From assembly GCA_950054485.1 (NCBI GenBank), contig CATLPD010000003.1, forward strand, positions 1 through 64,000: 64,000 nt of DNA, in the 5' to 3' direction. The stretch is from an uncultured Alphaproteobacteria bacterium (GTDB lineage Bacteria > Pseudomonadota > Alphaproteobacteria > Micavibrionales > CSBR16-224). The notes beneath the pieces are model-generated. The model searched no databases. It worked only from the letters and a program-made list of their open reading frames with translations, and was not told where the DNA came from. The position numbers and the translations under genes are program-made. Shown here one piece after another: positions 33,398-42,488 of this stretch (position 1 is its first letter; every line of letters begins with the position of its first letter).

Positions 33398-35581
33398 ATG
33401 GTCAAGAGAATATTCAAAAAGAAAAAAGGAACACCTAAAGTGAAGCCACCACAGTTTCCAAAAGGAACGCATCAAGATACAAGGTTTGGCGATACCCGAA
33501 TTGATGAATATCATGAATTGCGCGATCCAAAATTCGACCTTAAAAAGCCGAAAAAAGTGCGGGAAGATATCCGCAAGCATCTTGATGCCGAAAATGCATA
33601 TTCCGAAGATTTTTTAAAATCTTGTGCGAAACTGACCGAGCAAATTGGCGATGAATATGTTGGTCGTATTATCGAAGATGATTCAAGTATCCCTGCCAAA
33701 CACGGCCCATACGAATATTGGTTCGAGTATGAAAAGGGTGGGGATTATCCGCTTTATAAGCGCCGCCATATCGCAACAGATAAAACCGAAGTTTACTTTG
33801 ATAAGGAAAAAGAAGCGGCGGGTCACGATTTTTACAAACTGGCGGCCTTGTCACATAGCCCGGACCATAAATATATTGCCTATGCCGTCGATACGAACGG
33901 GTCGGAATATTTTGAAATTCGTATCCGTGACCTCGAGACCGGTAAGGATTTGCCTGCTGTGATTCCGCATACTTCGGGCGGCGTTGTCTGGTCAGAAGAC
34001 AGTAAAACAATTTTTTATACCGAGCTGGATGATAACCATCGGGGTAAATTCGTAAAGATGCACAATCTTGGGGACAAGCCGGAACAGGACAAAACAATAT
34101 TTGAGGAAACAAATATTACGTATCATATGGGGATCAGCAAAACCCGTTCAAAGCGATATATAACAATATACCGCGGTGATTCAGAAACAAATGAAGAGCT
34201 GTTTTTTGAGAGTAACGATAAAGATCCGAAACCAGTCGTATTTCGCCCGGAAGAAAAGGGAGTGAAATATTCCATCGAAGATCACGGCGATAAGTTTTAT
34301 ATTCATACAAATAAAGATGGCGCGACAGAATACAAAATAATGACAGCGCCGATTAACGATTTTGCCGATGATAAATGGGTTGAATATCTGGCACACCGTG
34401 ATGACGTAACGCTGGAAGATATCATCATGTGTAAGGATTATATGGTGCGCCTTGAACGTGAAAACGCACTTCAAAAAGTGATCGTTGATGATTTTAAAGG
34501 GAATGTGCGCGAGCTGAAAATCGCGGATGCTGCAGCCTACGAGCTAAGCGCCGGGGCAGGGTACGAGTACGATACAGACAAAATACGCGCTTATTACGAT
34601 ACAATGGCCAATCCGGGTTCTGTTTTTGAGGTTGATCTTAGGACGGGAGATAAGAAGCTGCTGAAACAGGAGCAATTGCCGAATGGCCATGATCCCAGCC
34701 AATATGTGATCGAGCGTTTCGAGATTGATGCGCGCGATGGGGAGAAAGTTCCGGTGACAATACTGCGTCACAAATCAACGAAGGCAGATGGGTCTTCACC
34801 TTTGCATGTATATGGCTACGGCAGTTACGGACATTCAATTGACCCCGGTTTCTGGTCCAGCGCTGTATCCTTTGCAGATCGTGGTGCTATCTTTGCAATC
34901 GCGCACGTACGCGGCGGCGGATTCAAAGGTGAAAACTGGCATTTTGCCGGCAAAAAAGAAACGAAGATGAACACTTTCACCGATTTTATTGACGTAACCG
35001 AAGCCTTGATTGAAAAAGGCTGGGGTAAAACAGGTGAAGTATCGATGGCCGGTGGGTCTGCGGGTGGTATGTTGATGGGTGCCGTTATGAATGCACGTCC
35101 TGATCTCTATCGCACTGTTGTCGCACAGGTCCCATTTGTGGATGTTCTGAATACAATCTTGGATGAAAGCTTGCCTTTAACGCCTGGTGAATGGGAAGAA
35201 TGGGGTAACCCGGTAAAAAGTGAAGAATTTTATAAACTGATTCAGTCTTATTCTCCGTACGATAATATCAAAGGTGTGGAATATCCGATGGTCTACGTTA
35301 AGGCAGGCCTGACTGATCCGCGCGTAACATATTGGGAGCCCGCGAAATGGGTTCTGCGATTGCGTGATATTGCCAAAGGCGGCCCATTTGTCATGAAAAT
35401 GGATATGGGTGCAGGGCACGGCGGTAAGACAGCGCGCTACGAAAAGGTGCGCGAACGTGCAGATGAATGTGCTGTTGCTGTAAAGCGATGGCAGGATCTG
35501 GGATATGATATGAGCCTGCGCGTAAAATACAGCACCCCGCAAACAAAGAAAAAACCGGCGCCGAAGGCCAAGAAAAAATAA
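33398..35581 (+). CDS. ptrB: Oligopeptidase B-like prolyl oligopeptidase family protein
   Basis: A 727-residue S9A peptidase. Residues ~60-430 form the beta-propeller; the alpha/beta hydrolase domain follows. The nucleophile lies in MAGGSAGGMLMG, Asp in AGLTDPRVTYWEP and His in GAGHGGKTARYEK. HVRGGGFKGENWHFAGKK and SLPLTPGEWEEWGNP are typical oligopeptidase B segments. It cuts short peptides after basic residues in the cytoplasm. The N-terminus is unusually basic (MVKRIFKKKKGTPKVK) and so is the C-terminal tail. A GGGAGAGG-like ribosome site supports the ATG at 33398. It is convergent with the iminopeptidase gene (nine-base gap). Confidence 0.9.
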   Translation: MVKRIFKKKKGTPKVKPPQFPKGTHQDTRFGDTRIDEYHELRDPKFDLKKPKKVREDIRKHLDAENAYSEDFLKSCAKLTEQIGDEYVGRIIEDDSSIPAKHGPYEYWFEYEKGGDYPLYKRRHIATDKTEVYFDKEKEAAGHDFYKLAALSHSPDHKYIAYAVDTNGSEYFEIRIRDLETGKDLPAVIPHTSGGVVWSEDSKTIFYTELDDNHRGKFVKMHNLGDKPEQDKTIFEETNITYHMGISKTRSKRYITIYRGDSETNEELFFESNDKDPKPVVFRPEEKGVKYSIEDHGDKFYIHTNKDGATEYKIMTAPINDFADDKWVEYLAHRDDVTLEDIIMCKDYMVRLERENALQKVIVDDFKGNVRELKIADAAAYELSAGAGYEYDTDKIRAYYDTMANPGSVFEVDLRTGDKKLLKQEQLPNGHDPSQYVIERFEIDARDGEKVPVTILRHKSTKADGSSPLHVYGYGSYGHSIDPGFWSSAVSFADRGAIFAIAHVRGGGFKGENWHFAGKKETKMNTFTDFIDVTEALIEKGWGKTGEVSMAGGSAGGMLMGAVMNARPDLYRTVVAQVPFVDVLNTILDESLPLTPGEWEEWGNPVKSEEFYKLIQSYSPYDNIKGVEYPMVYVKAGLTDPRVTYWEPAKWVLRLRDIAKGGPFVMKMDMGAGHGGKTARYEKVRERADECAVAVKRWQDLGYDMSLRVKYSTPQTKKKPAPKAKKK

Positions 35582-35590
35582 AGACTAGGT

Positions 35591-36541
35591 CTAGCCTCTC
35601 CATGCTTTGGTGATTTTTATAAAAGCTTCAATGAGGGGCGGCTCTTTTTGTGAGTGCCCGCATTGCTCCAGGATTTCAAGATCACTGTGTTGGCAGACGG
35701 CGTGTAAATCTTTTGCATTTTGTGCGGGGCAGATATAATCCTGTCGACCATGAATGATATGGACCGGAATTTCAAGCCTGCCCATGATTTTTAAAAGATA
35801 TTCGCGGTTTTTATCATCAAACTGATTTTCGCAAAAATGATACCAGATACGGCTGAGAGGAAGCACGCTTTTAGGGTCTTTCTCTATAGCCTCTATTTCT
35901 TTTGCCGGATGCTCAAGACAATCGATTGATGTGTTCCATATGATGAAACGTTTGGCGGCTTCTATGGCTGTTTGCGACTGCCCTCTTAAAACTCTTTCGG
36001 CATAGGCCGCGCCTAAGCCTTTTTCACGCTCGGCAGTTGGAATCAGATTTTTATAGATGTCAAAATAAGCGTTTGCATTTTCAGTTGCATTGCCATTTTC
36101 TCCGTTAATATAATCGGCACCTTTTTTATCGCCAAAAAAAACACCCCTTAGGATCATGCGTTCGACAGCATCGGGATATTTTGCAGCATAGAACATGGAT
36201 AGAGCTGATCCCCACGACCCGCCGCAAACGGACCATTTTTTTATGCCGAAGTGTTCGCGCATATCTTCGAGGTCTTGGACCAGATGATCAATGCTGTTGT
36301 TTTCTATTTTGCCGTGCGGTGTGCTTTTTCCCGCACCGCGCTGATCAAAAATCAGAAGATCAAAATAATCGGGATCAAACAGGCGTTGTTCGTAAAATCC
36401 ACAACCCGCACCCGGCCCGCCGTGCAGGTAGACTGCTTTTGCCCCGTCGGGATTGCCGTGACGTTCATAATATAAATTGTGTCCGTCACCAGTGTCATAA
36501 AAACCGGTTTCATACGCAGGTGACGATAGGTACAGATTCAT
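35591..36541 (-). CDS. pip: Prolyl aminopeptidase (proline iminopeptidase)
   Basis: A 316-residue alpha/beta hydrolase of peptidase family S33. It has the oxyanion motif LHGGPGAGC, FDQRGAGKSTPHG, the nucleophile Ser in CGGSWGSALSM and the catalytic His in EQCGHSQKEP; the acid lies in IHGRQDYICP. It removes N-terminal proline from peptides. Length and motif order fit pip. Its start overlaps the stop of the mscS-type gene by four bases, so they form one transcript; a functional link between them is not obvious. Confidence 0.92.
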   Translation of the reverse strand: MNLYLSSPAYETGFYDTGDGHNLYYERHGNPDGAKAVYLHGGPGAGCGFYEQRLFDPDYFDLLIFDQRGAGKSTPHGKIENNSIDHLVQDLEDMREHFGIKKWSVCGGSWGSALSMFYAAKYPDAVERMILRGVFFGDKKGADYINGENGNATENANAYFDIYKNLIPTAEREKGLGAAYAERVLRGQSQTAIEAAKRFIIWNTSIDCLEHPAKEIEAIEKDPKSVLPLSRIWYHFCENQFDDKNREYLLKIMGRLEIPVHIIHGRQDYICPAQNAKDLHAVCQHSDLEILEQCGHSQKEPPLIEAFIKITKAWRG

Positions 36542-37443
36542 TTTAAGCTTTTTTTATCTGCTTTCTTTTTATTATCGTTATCCCCTTCAACCTGAACGTC
36601 GAGTTTTTCTTTGAACGTATGGGTGATATAAGGGAATGGAATTTCTATACCTGCATCATCCAGAGCTTTTTTAACAGCCATGATCACTGCATCCTGACTT
36701 TCCATTTTGTCGACGGGTTTTGATTTGGCCCACCAGCGGATTGTAAAGTCAACGCTGGAGGAATTAAATTCACTGGCGAAAACCTGAACGGGCTTATCTT
36801 TATTGACCAGATCGACAGATTTTACAGCGGCATCAATGACAGATTTTGCCTCGGCCAGATTGACATCGTAAGCAACACCACAAACAATCTGGTAGCGACG
36901 GATTTCCTGTTCGGTGCGAACATAAACTTCGTTTTTAAAAAGCTTGCTGTTTGGCATTAAGACCAGCTGATTGTCAGTCTGGCGGATATAGGTGTCGCGG
37001 ATATTGATTTGTTCAATTTTGCCCTCCACACCTTCACATTCGATGAAATCACCAATGCGCATCGTGCGGCGCAGCATGATCATGACACCTGCCAGGAAGT
37101 TTTCGAATATGTCCTGAAAGGCGAAACCAATCGCAATTGACCCAAGGCCCAGTGCTGCCAGAATTTTGGCAGGGGTCAGGCTCGGGAATACAATCGCAGC
37201 GGAAATCAATATACCGATTGTCCAGACGGCGATTTTCGCCATTGTCAGCGCCAGTGTTCTTAAAGACGGGCGAATGTGGGCTTTGTCCAGAACCTTGGTC
37301 AGGATGGTTCGCACGATTTTTGATGCGATCCATGTGATGATCAAGGCCAGTACGGCGATACCCATTAGTGGTAAAAGCTTCATAAAGCCAACCATCATGT
37401 CATCAAGCTGTTCGAGTAAGGGTTCCAGAAAATCCATGTTCAA
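36538..37443 (-). CDS. mscS: MscS-type mechanosensitive channel
   Basis: A 301-residue channel with three N-terminal membrane helices. The pore helix region is LGLGSIAIGFAFQDIFENFLAGVMIML, followed by the beta domain MRIGDFIECEGVEGKIEQINIRDTYIRQ and NSKLFKN. A charged tail (EGDNDNKKKADKKSL) ends the protein. It opens on membrane tension to release solutes in osmotic downshock. It is the small-conductance size class and close to E. coli MscS. It is coupled to pip by a four-base overlap. Confidence 0.92.
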   Translation of the reverse strand: MNMDFLEPLLEQLDDMMVGFMKLLPLMGIAVLALIITWIASKIVRTILTKVLDKAHIRPSLRTLALTMAKIAVWTIGILISAAIVFPSLTPAKILAALGLGSIAIGFAFQDIFENFLAGVMIMLRRTMRIGDFIECEGVEGKIEQINIRDTYIRQTDNQLVLMPNSKLFKNEVYVRTEQEIRRYQIVCGVAYDVNLAEAKSVIDAAVKSVDLVNKDKPVQVFASEFNSSSVDFTIRWWAKSKPVDKMESQDAVIMAVKKALDDAGIEIPFPYITHTFKEKLDVQVEGDNDNKKKADKKSLK

Positions 37444-37510
37444 ATTCCTATAGTTATTGTGCCTCTATGGTATCAGATGCCAAACGGAGGTCAAGAAAGC
37501 AGCACCACCT

Positions 37511-37527
37511 GTAAAGACTTTCTTTAC
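37511..37527. promoter_or_regulatory. Dyad GTAAAG-N5-CTTTAC upstream of the flagellin-like gene
   Basis: A perfect 6-bp inverted repeat around ACTTT lies 63 bases before the flagellin-like start and within the mscS/flagellin divergent gap. It could be an operator for either gene. No T-run follows, so it is not a terminator. Confidence 0.35.
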
Positions 37528-37589
37528 GACTCGCATGATAAAATGGGAATAAGGTCAGGTAGAATATCTGATGAATAGAGGATAGAACA

Positions 37590-39164
37590 TTGACAGGAAT
37601 AATGAGTTCGACATTACGCGCGAGCCTGATCAGCTTGCAGAATTCGACAGTGCTATTCGATCAAAGCTCGGTTCGGTTAGGAACGGGGCGGAAGGTCAAT
37701 AGCGCACTTGATGATTCCCGTTCTTTCTTCGCCGCCCAAGGCCTCTCCAATACAGCAAGTGACCTCGGACTTCTGTTGAATAACATCGGGCAGAGCATCT
37801 CCACTATAAAAGCAGCACAAAACGGATTAGACGGCATCAGTACACTTCTTGAGATGGCCGAAACCCTGACACAGCAGGCGCTGGACGAACGGGCTTTCGT
37901 ACCATCGCAAAGCATCCGCGCACAAATTCTTGATGCTAATCCTGCTTTATATCTTCCGCTTGATGAAACATCCGGCGGCTCAGCGGTTAACCTTGGCTCT
38001 GGTGGTGCGGCCTTAAACTCAAATTACCAGGGTGGGGTGACATTAGGGGCAGACCCGCTTTATACATTCGGCAGTACCAATTCGGCCTATTTCGACGGAA
38101 ATAATGACCGTATAAGCGTACCGAATAGTGCATTGATCAATACAGGTAACGTTCCTGAGAGAACCGTCGAGCTGGTCTTTACGGCGGATGACGTCAATTC
38201 CCGCCAAATTCTTTGGGAGGAGGGTGGCGGCACCAACTCGCTCAGCATTTATATTGATAATGGACGCGTATATGCAAATACAAGAGATGCCGGAGATTTC
38301 GGTCCCTTTAATATCAGTGAGGACATTCAGGCCGGTGAAACATATCATGTCGCGGCGGTCTTCAGTGACTCGCAGGGCGAATTTCGTGGATACCTGAATG
38401 GTGAGCTTATGGGCACAGGCAGTGTCAATAGGCCATTGTCGCCACATACGGGCGCTATTGGTATTGGTTGGATGAATAATGCGACCTATTTCCACGATGG
38501 GCCGGCCGGCGGAAACGGATTTTATTTTAACGGCCGTATTTCGGATGTCGCCTTGTATAATACGGCCCTTGACCAAACCGAGCTGGAAGCGCATTCGAAT
38601 GCGGTTCAGGTTACAGATTCCGATATAACTCTATATAATGATTATCAGGCCTTGTTGCAGCAAATTGATGAACTTGTGCTTGATGCAGGATATCGCGGGA
38701 TTAATCTTTTAAACTCAGATACGCTGAAAACAAATTTCAACAAAGACGGATCATCTTCACAAAATGTGCAGGGGGCTGATACGTCATCGCGCGGCCTGTA
38801 TCTGGATACCACAACCTATGAAAACGAGTCCGATACCGAAGCAACACTGGCCGCAATACGCAGCGCCAAAGACCAAATCAGAATCCTGTCTTCACAAATG
38901 TCCAATAAAATCGGTGTATTGAACAATCGCAACGATTTCATCAGTGAAATCATAAATAACAACCTTGAAGGTGCAGATAAGTTAACGCTTGCGGATGTAA
39001 ATGAAGAAAGCGCGAATAGCATTGCCTCGCGAACTCAACAGCAAATCGCTAATTCAATGATGGGGGTTGCAGCAAGATCCCATGTTGCCGTGTTGGGGGT
39101 CTTCTCGTTGGGGGATCGTTTTACGGCAAATTCAGCGGGCAACGGCCTTTTCGGTAGTTTTTAA
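37590..39164 (+). CDS. Flagellin-like protein with an inserted LamG/concanavalin-type domain
   Basis: A 524-residue protein. Residues 5-105 match the flagellin D0/D1 N-terminal helices (QSSVRLGTGRKVNSALDD, LLLNNIGQSISTIKAAQNGLDG). Residues about 115-340 read as a laminin-G-like jelly roll: ALYLPLDETSGG, YFDGNNDRISVPNSALINTG, RTVELVFTADD, WHDG-like loops and FNGRISDVALYNTALDQTELEAH. Residues ~345-524 return to flagellin (IDELVLDAGYRGINLLNSDTL and the C-terminal IRILSSQMSNKIGVLNNRNDFI). The insertion would be displayed on the filament surface. The start is TTG 37590 with a GAGGA site, or ATG 37602. No export or hook genes are nearby. Confidence 0.82.
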   Translation: MTGIMSSTLRASLISLQNSTVLFDQSSVRLGTGRKVNSALDDSRSFFAAQGLSNTASDLGLLLNNIGQSISTIKAAQNGLDGISTLLEMAETLTQQALDERAFVPSQSIRAQILDANPALYLPLDETSGGSAVNLGSGGAALNSNYQGGVTLGADPLYTFGSTNSAYFDGNNDRISVPNSALINTGNVPERTVELVFTADDVNSRQILWEEGGGTNSLSIYIDNGRVYANTRDAGDFGPFNISEDIQAGETYHVAAVFSDSQGEFRGYLNGELMGTGSVNRPLSPHTGAIGIGWMNNATYFHDGPAGGNGFYFNGRISDVALYNTALDQTELEAHSNAVQVTDSDITLYNDYQALLQQIDELVLDAGYRGINLLNSDTLKTNFNKDGSSSQNVQGADTSSRGLYLDTTTYENESDTEATLAAIRSAKDQIRILSSQMSNKIGVLNNRNDFISEIINNNLEGADKLTLADVNEESANSIASRTQQQIANSMMGVAARSHVAVLGVFSLGDRFTANSAGNGLFGSF

Positions 39165-39214
39165 AACTATAGAATAAAAACCATCTATTAATCTTTATCC
39201 GTCAGAATATAGGC

Positions 39215-41710
39215 ATGGAGCGTTTTCACAAATTTACGTCCAAAATCAGTACCCGCATCGTGCTTAGTTTCTGCGGTATTATTGCTGTTTCGCTGCTTAT
39301 TTCTATCATTTTCCTGCACTTTCAAAATATTGCTGTTTTCTCGCAGGAAGAACTGGTTGAAATGGCATCCCACTCCAATCAGCAGGGCCAGAAAGCATCA
39401 GCCCAAAGTTTAAGAGAAGTTACATTAGAGGCCACAAAATATTACACGGGCCTGGTTTTTATGTGCGTCGTCATCGCATTTGGGATCGTGTTTCTATATG
39501 TCGAACCTAAAATCCTACGGCGCCTTGTCGCCCTTTCAAAAAATATTGAACAGCTATCAAGCGGCAGGTTAGAACAGGAGATCAACGCGGAGGGCCGCGA
39601 TGAAATATCCGAAATGATGCATTCGCTCGAGGCTTTCAGGCTTAAATTGCTTGAAAAACAAAAATCCGAAGAAGAATTGCTGGAAATGCGCGACCGTCTG
39701 GAAGAAAACGAAAAACGCTATCTTTTAACGACACGTGCGGCGCGGATTGGCTTATGGGATTGGAACCCGATTACGAACGAAACTTTCTTTAATGATGAGT
39801 GGTATACAATGCTGGGTTATTTTCCGGGTGAATTGCCGGCAACTTTCGAGACTTTTGAAAACCTCTGCCATCCGGATGATTTTAAAAAATGCACGCAGGC
39901 TATCAGTGAACATTTTGATACGGGCCGTGATTATAAAATCAGTTTTCGTATGCAGCATAAAAATGGTAACTGGATTTGGGTTTTATCAAACGGAAAAGTA
40001 ACAAACTGGGATGGGGATGGGCGCCCACAGCGCATGTCGGGTGTACACACTGACATTACAGAACGTAAAAAAGCGAATGACGAACTGCAGCGCATGAAAA
40101 GAAGCCTTGAGGTAGAGATTGAAAGCCGGACAATCGAGTATAAAGAACAAAAACTTATCGCTGAACGCGCCAATAAGGCAAAAGATGAGTTTCTGGCAAA
40201 TATGAGCCATGAATTGCGTACTCCGCTGAATAGTATATTGGGTCTGACCAACATCCTGATCGATAACCAGAAAGTTTCAAACGATATCAGAAAAGACCTG
40301 AAGGTAATTAAGAGTGCATCAAATTCACTTTTGGGCATTGTTAATGACGTTCTTGATATTTCAAAAATTGAAGCCGGTGCAATCGAACTTGAAGACGGGT
40401 CCTTCAATGTTGCCGAGGTTCTTTATTCTGTGTGGGCGCAATTATCGCCTTTGGCGCAGCAAAAGAAACTGGACTTCAAAAATAATTTTTCCGAATATGC
40501 ACACGTAAGTGTCATGGGCGATTCATTCCGTTTCCGGCAAATCATGGTTAATTTGATCGGCAACGCGATAAAATATACCGAGGACGGCTTGATTGACGTC
40601 AATATTGTCTTCAGGGAGCATGACGTTTCAACGCAAACAAAAAAATTCATATGCGAAATAAAAGACACCGGCATTGGTATCCCGGCAGATAAGCTTCCGA
40701 CAATCTTTGACAAATTCACACAGGCTGAGACAACGTCAAACAGGAAGTTTCAGGGAACAGGTCTGGGGCTGAATATTACGAAACTGTTGGTTGATAAAAT
40801 GGGTGGTGATATTCGTGTTCACAGCGAACTGGGTATCGGGTCAGTCTTCATTTTATCCATTCCCTTTCAGCGGGCGGAAGGGCTTGTTAACTTCGAGTCG
40901 GAAGAAAAAGATTTTTCTTTGGATTCATCACCGAAGCAGAAAAAGAACTTTAATGATGCCAGAATTTTAATTGCCGAAGATCACGATTTAAACCGCCTAT
41001 ATATGGATAAATTGATGCAGAAATTAAATTGCGGTTATTTCGCTTTTGCAGAAGATGGTGGCAAGGCTTTGTCCGCTTACAAAAAGGAAAAATGGGATCT
41101 GATTTTAATGGATTGTCACATGCCCGAAATGAATGGTTTTGAGGTGACGGAAAAGATTCGTAAACTGGAAAAGCAAAGCGGCAGTTACGTGCCAATCGTT
41201 GCGGTGACGGCGGACGCAATGGATGCAACGCGTCAATTGTGTACAGAAGCCGGTATGGATCTATATCTTAGCAAACCCATCGACGAAAGGCAGTTTGTAT
41301 CCGTTTTAAAAAATTGGTTTGAATTTGAAGAGATTGGAAATTTGTCAACCGGCGATTCTGATCTTGATCAAAACGTCATTGATTTTTCGCTTTTAAAGGA
41401 ATATTCGAATGGTGATTTTGAATTTGAACGTAAGTTGGTGCAGTCCTTTTATCATACGGGTAGTTTGGATATTAATATTCTTAAAGAGAATACGGATCCG
41501 GAAAATCACGATATTTTTACCGAGGCTGCCCATAAGCTGAAAGGAAGCAGCGCTTTTATCGGTGCAAACCAATTGTCTGCCTTGTGCCAGAAGGCCCAGA
41601 TAATTGACAAAAAAATGTCGAGCGAAAACCGAAAGAAAATATTTGCAGAAATTGAAAAAGAGTTTTCAAATGTAGAGGGTTATTTGAAAGCACAGGATTA
41701 TCTGGAGTAA
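39215..41710 (+). CDS. Hybrid histidine kinase: TM-HAMP-PAS-HisKA-HATPase-REC-Hpt
   Basis: An 831-residue membrane sensor. Two TM helices (about 15-36 and 77-95) flank a short periplasmic loop. A HAMP-like region, a PAS domain with PAC (about 165-285, ending RMSGVHTDITERKKA), HisKA with SHELRTPLNS and HATPase with DTGIGIPADK and GTGLGLNITK follow. Next come a receiver with its Asp in LILMDCHMPEMNG and an Hpt with EAAHKLKGSSAF. It carries a full phosphorelay in one chain. The 41715 regulator follows four bases after the stop and is the likely output. Confidence 0.92.
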   Translation: MERFHKFTSKISTRIVLSFCGIIAVSLLISIIFLHFQNIAVFSQEELVEMASHSNQQGQKASAQSLREVTLEATKYYTGLVFMCVVIAFGIVFLYVEPKILRRLVALSKNIEQLSSGRLEQEINAEGRDEISEMMHSLEAFRLKLLEKQKSEEELLEMRDRLEENEKRYLLTTRAARIGLWDWNPITNETFFNDEWYTMLGYFPGELPATFETFENLCHPDDFKKCTQAISEHFDTGRDYKISFRMQHKNGNWIWVLSNGKVTNWDGDGRPQRMSGVHTDITERKKANDELQRMKRSLEVEIESRTIEYKEQKLIAERANKAKDEFLANMSHELRTPLNSILGLTNILIDNQKVSNDIRKDLKVIKSASNSLLGIVNDVLDISKIEAGAIELEDGSFNVAEVLYSVWAQLSPLAQQKKLDFKNNFSEYAHVSVMGDSFRFRQIMVNLIGNAIKYTEDGLIDVNIVFREHDVSTQTKKFICEIKDTGIGIPADKLPTIFDKFTQAETTSNRKFQGTGLGLNITKLLVDKMGGDIRVHSELGIGSVFILSIPFQRAEGLVNFESEEKDFSLDSSPKQKKNFNDARILIAEDHDLNRLYMDKLMQKLNCGYFAFAEDGGKALSAYKKEKWDLILMDCHMPEMNGFEVTEKIRKLEKQSGSYVPIVAVTADAMDATRQLCTEAGMDLYLSKPIDERQFVSVLKNWFEFEEIGNLSTGDSDLDQNVIDFSLLKEYSNGDFEFERKLVQSFYHTGSLDINILKENTDPENHDIFTEAAHKLKGSSAFIGANQLSALCQKAQIIDKKMSSENRKKIFAEIEKEFSNVEGYLKAQDYLE

Positions 41711-41714
41711 ACAG

Positions 41715-42488
41715 ATGTTTATTTTTGATGTAGAACAGCGCCAGGATGCACAAGCAGTTTTTCAAACCATAGAGGCCGGTTTGCGCGATTGGGAGATGAT
41801 GTCTTTTAGAATGTATCGCCGTGATGCGGATATGCTTCAAAAGCTTGCAGACCATCTACTTGCAAAATATCAAAAAGATTCAGGTATGATTGTAAAAATA
41901 TCTGATTATAAAATTGTCTGTTTTATGCGTACATTCGGTGGACAAAATCACGCTGCGGCTATACGCAGGATTGAGAAAGATCTGGGCGGATATGAGGCCC
42001 AGTTATCATCAGAACGGATCACAATCGACAAGCTGAAGAAGTTTTCCGAACTGCACCTTAGGCAGAGCGCGCCGCATGAAAACGAAATGTATCTGGAGCG
42101 CATGCAGCGTGATGCCAATAAGGTTTTAATTATTGATGATGACCTTTTTGTTCGCAAGGTTATAAAATCGGGTTTTGCACCCTATGCAGAGGTTCTGGAT
42201 TTTGACGAGAGTCCCGATATATTGGACAACATAAAGGCCTTTAATCCGGACATCATATTTATCGATATTCACATGCCCGGGCGTAATGGATTTGAAATTA
42301 CAGAAACAGTTATAGATTTTGATCCGGATGCTTACATCATTCTTGGCAGTTCCGATGCTAGCGTTGATAATGTTTTGAAAACTCTGGCCTTTGGCGCAAG
42401 CGGTTTTCTTGCAAAACCAATACGCAAAAATAAACTATTGGAACATGCAAAACGCTGTATTACTTTTAAAATCGAATATGATATCTGA
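41715..42488 (+). CDS. Response regulator with unknown N-terminal domain and C-terminal REC
   Basis: A 257-residue protein. Residues 1-125 form an unrecognised domain, then a receiver starts at KVLIIDDDLFVRK. Its phospho-acceptor Asp is in IIFIDIHMPGRNG, with the Ser of GSSDAS and the Lys in FLAKPIRK. Receivers are usually N-terminal, so this order is unusual. GGAG lies before the ATG, four bases after the upstream hybrid kinase, so they form one operon and probably one pathway. The N-terminal part has no DNA-binding motif I can see. Its stop directly abuts that of the convergent kinase gene. Confidence 0.85.
   Translation: MFIFDVEQRQDAQAVFQTIEAGLRDWEMMSFRMYRRDADMLQKLADHLLAKYQKDSGMIVKISDYKIVCFMRTFGGQNHAAAIRRIEKDLGGYEAQLSSERITIDKLKKFSELHLRQSAPHENEMYLERMQRDANKVLIIDDDLFVRKVIKSGFAPYAEVLDFDESPDILDNIKAFNPDIIFIDIHMPGRNGFEITETVIDFDPDAYIILGSSDASVDNVLKTLAFGASGFLAKPIRKNKLLEHAKRCITFKIEYDI

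Noticed and set aside
38043-38594. A 183-codon frame opposite the LamG part of the flagellin-like gene
   Set aside because: It lies wholly antisense to a well-supported coding region and shows no domain likeness.
41715-42488. DNA-binding output domain in the 41715 regulator
   Set aside because: No helix-turn-helix pattern is visible in residues 1-125, and the receiver is at the C-terminus.
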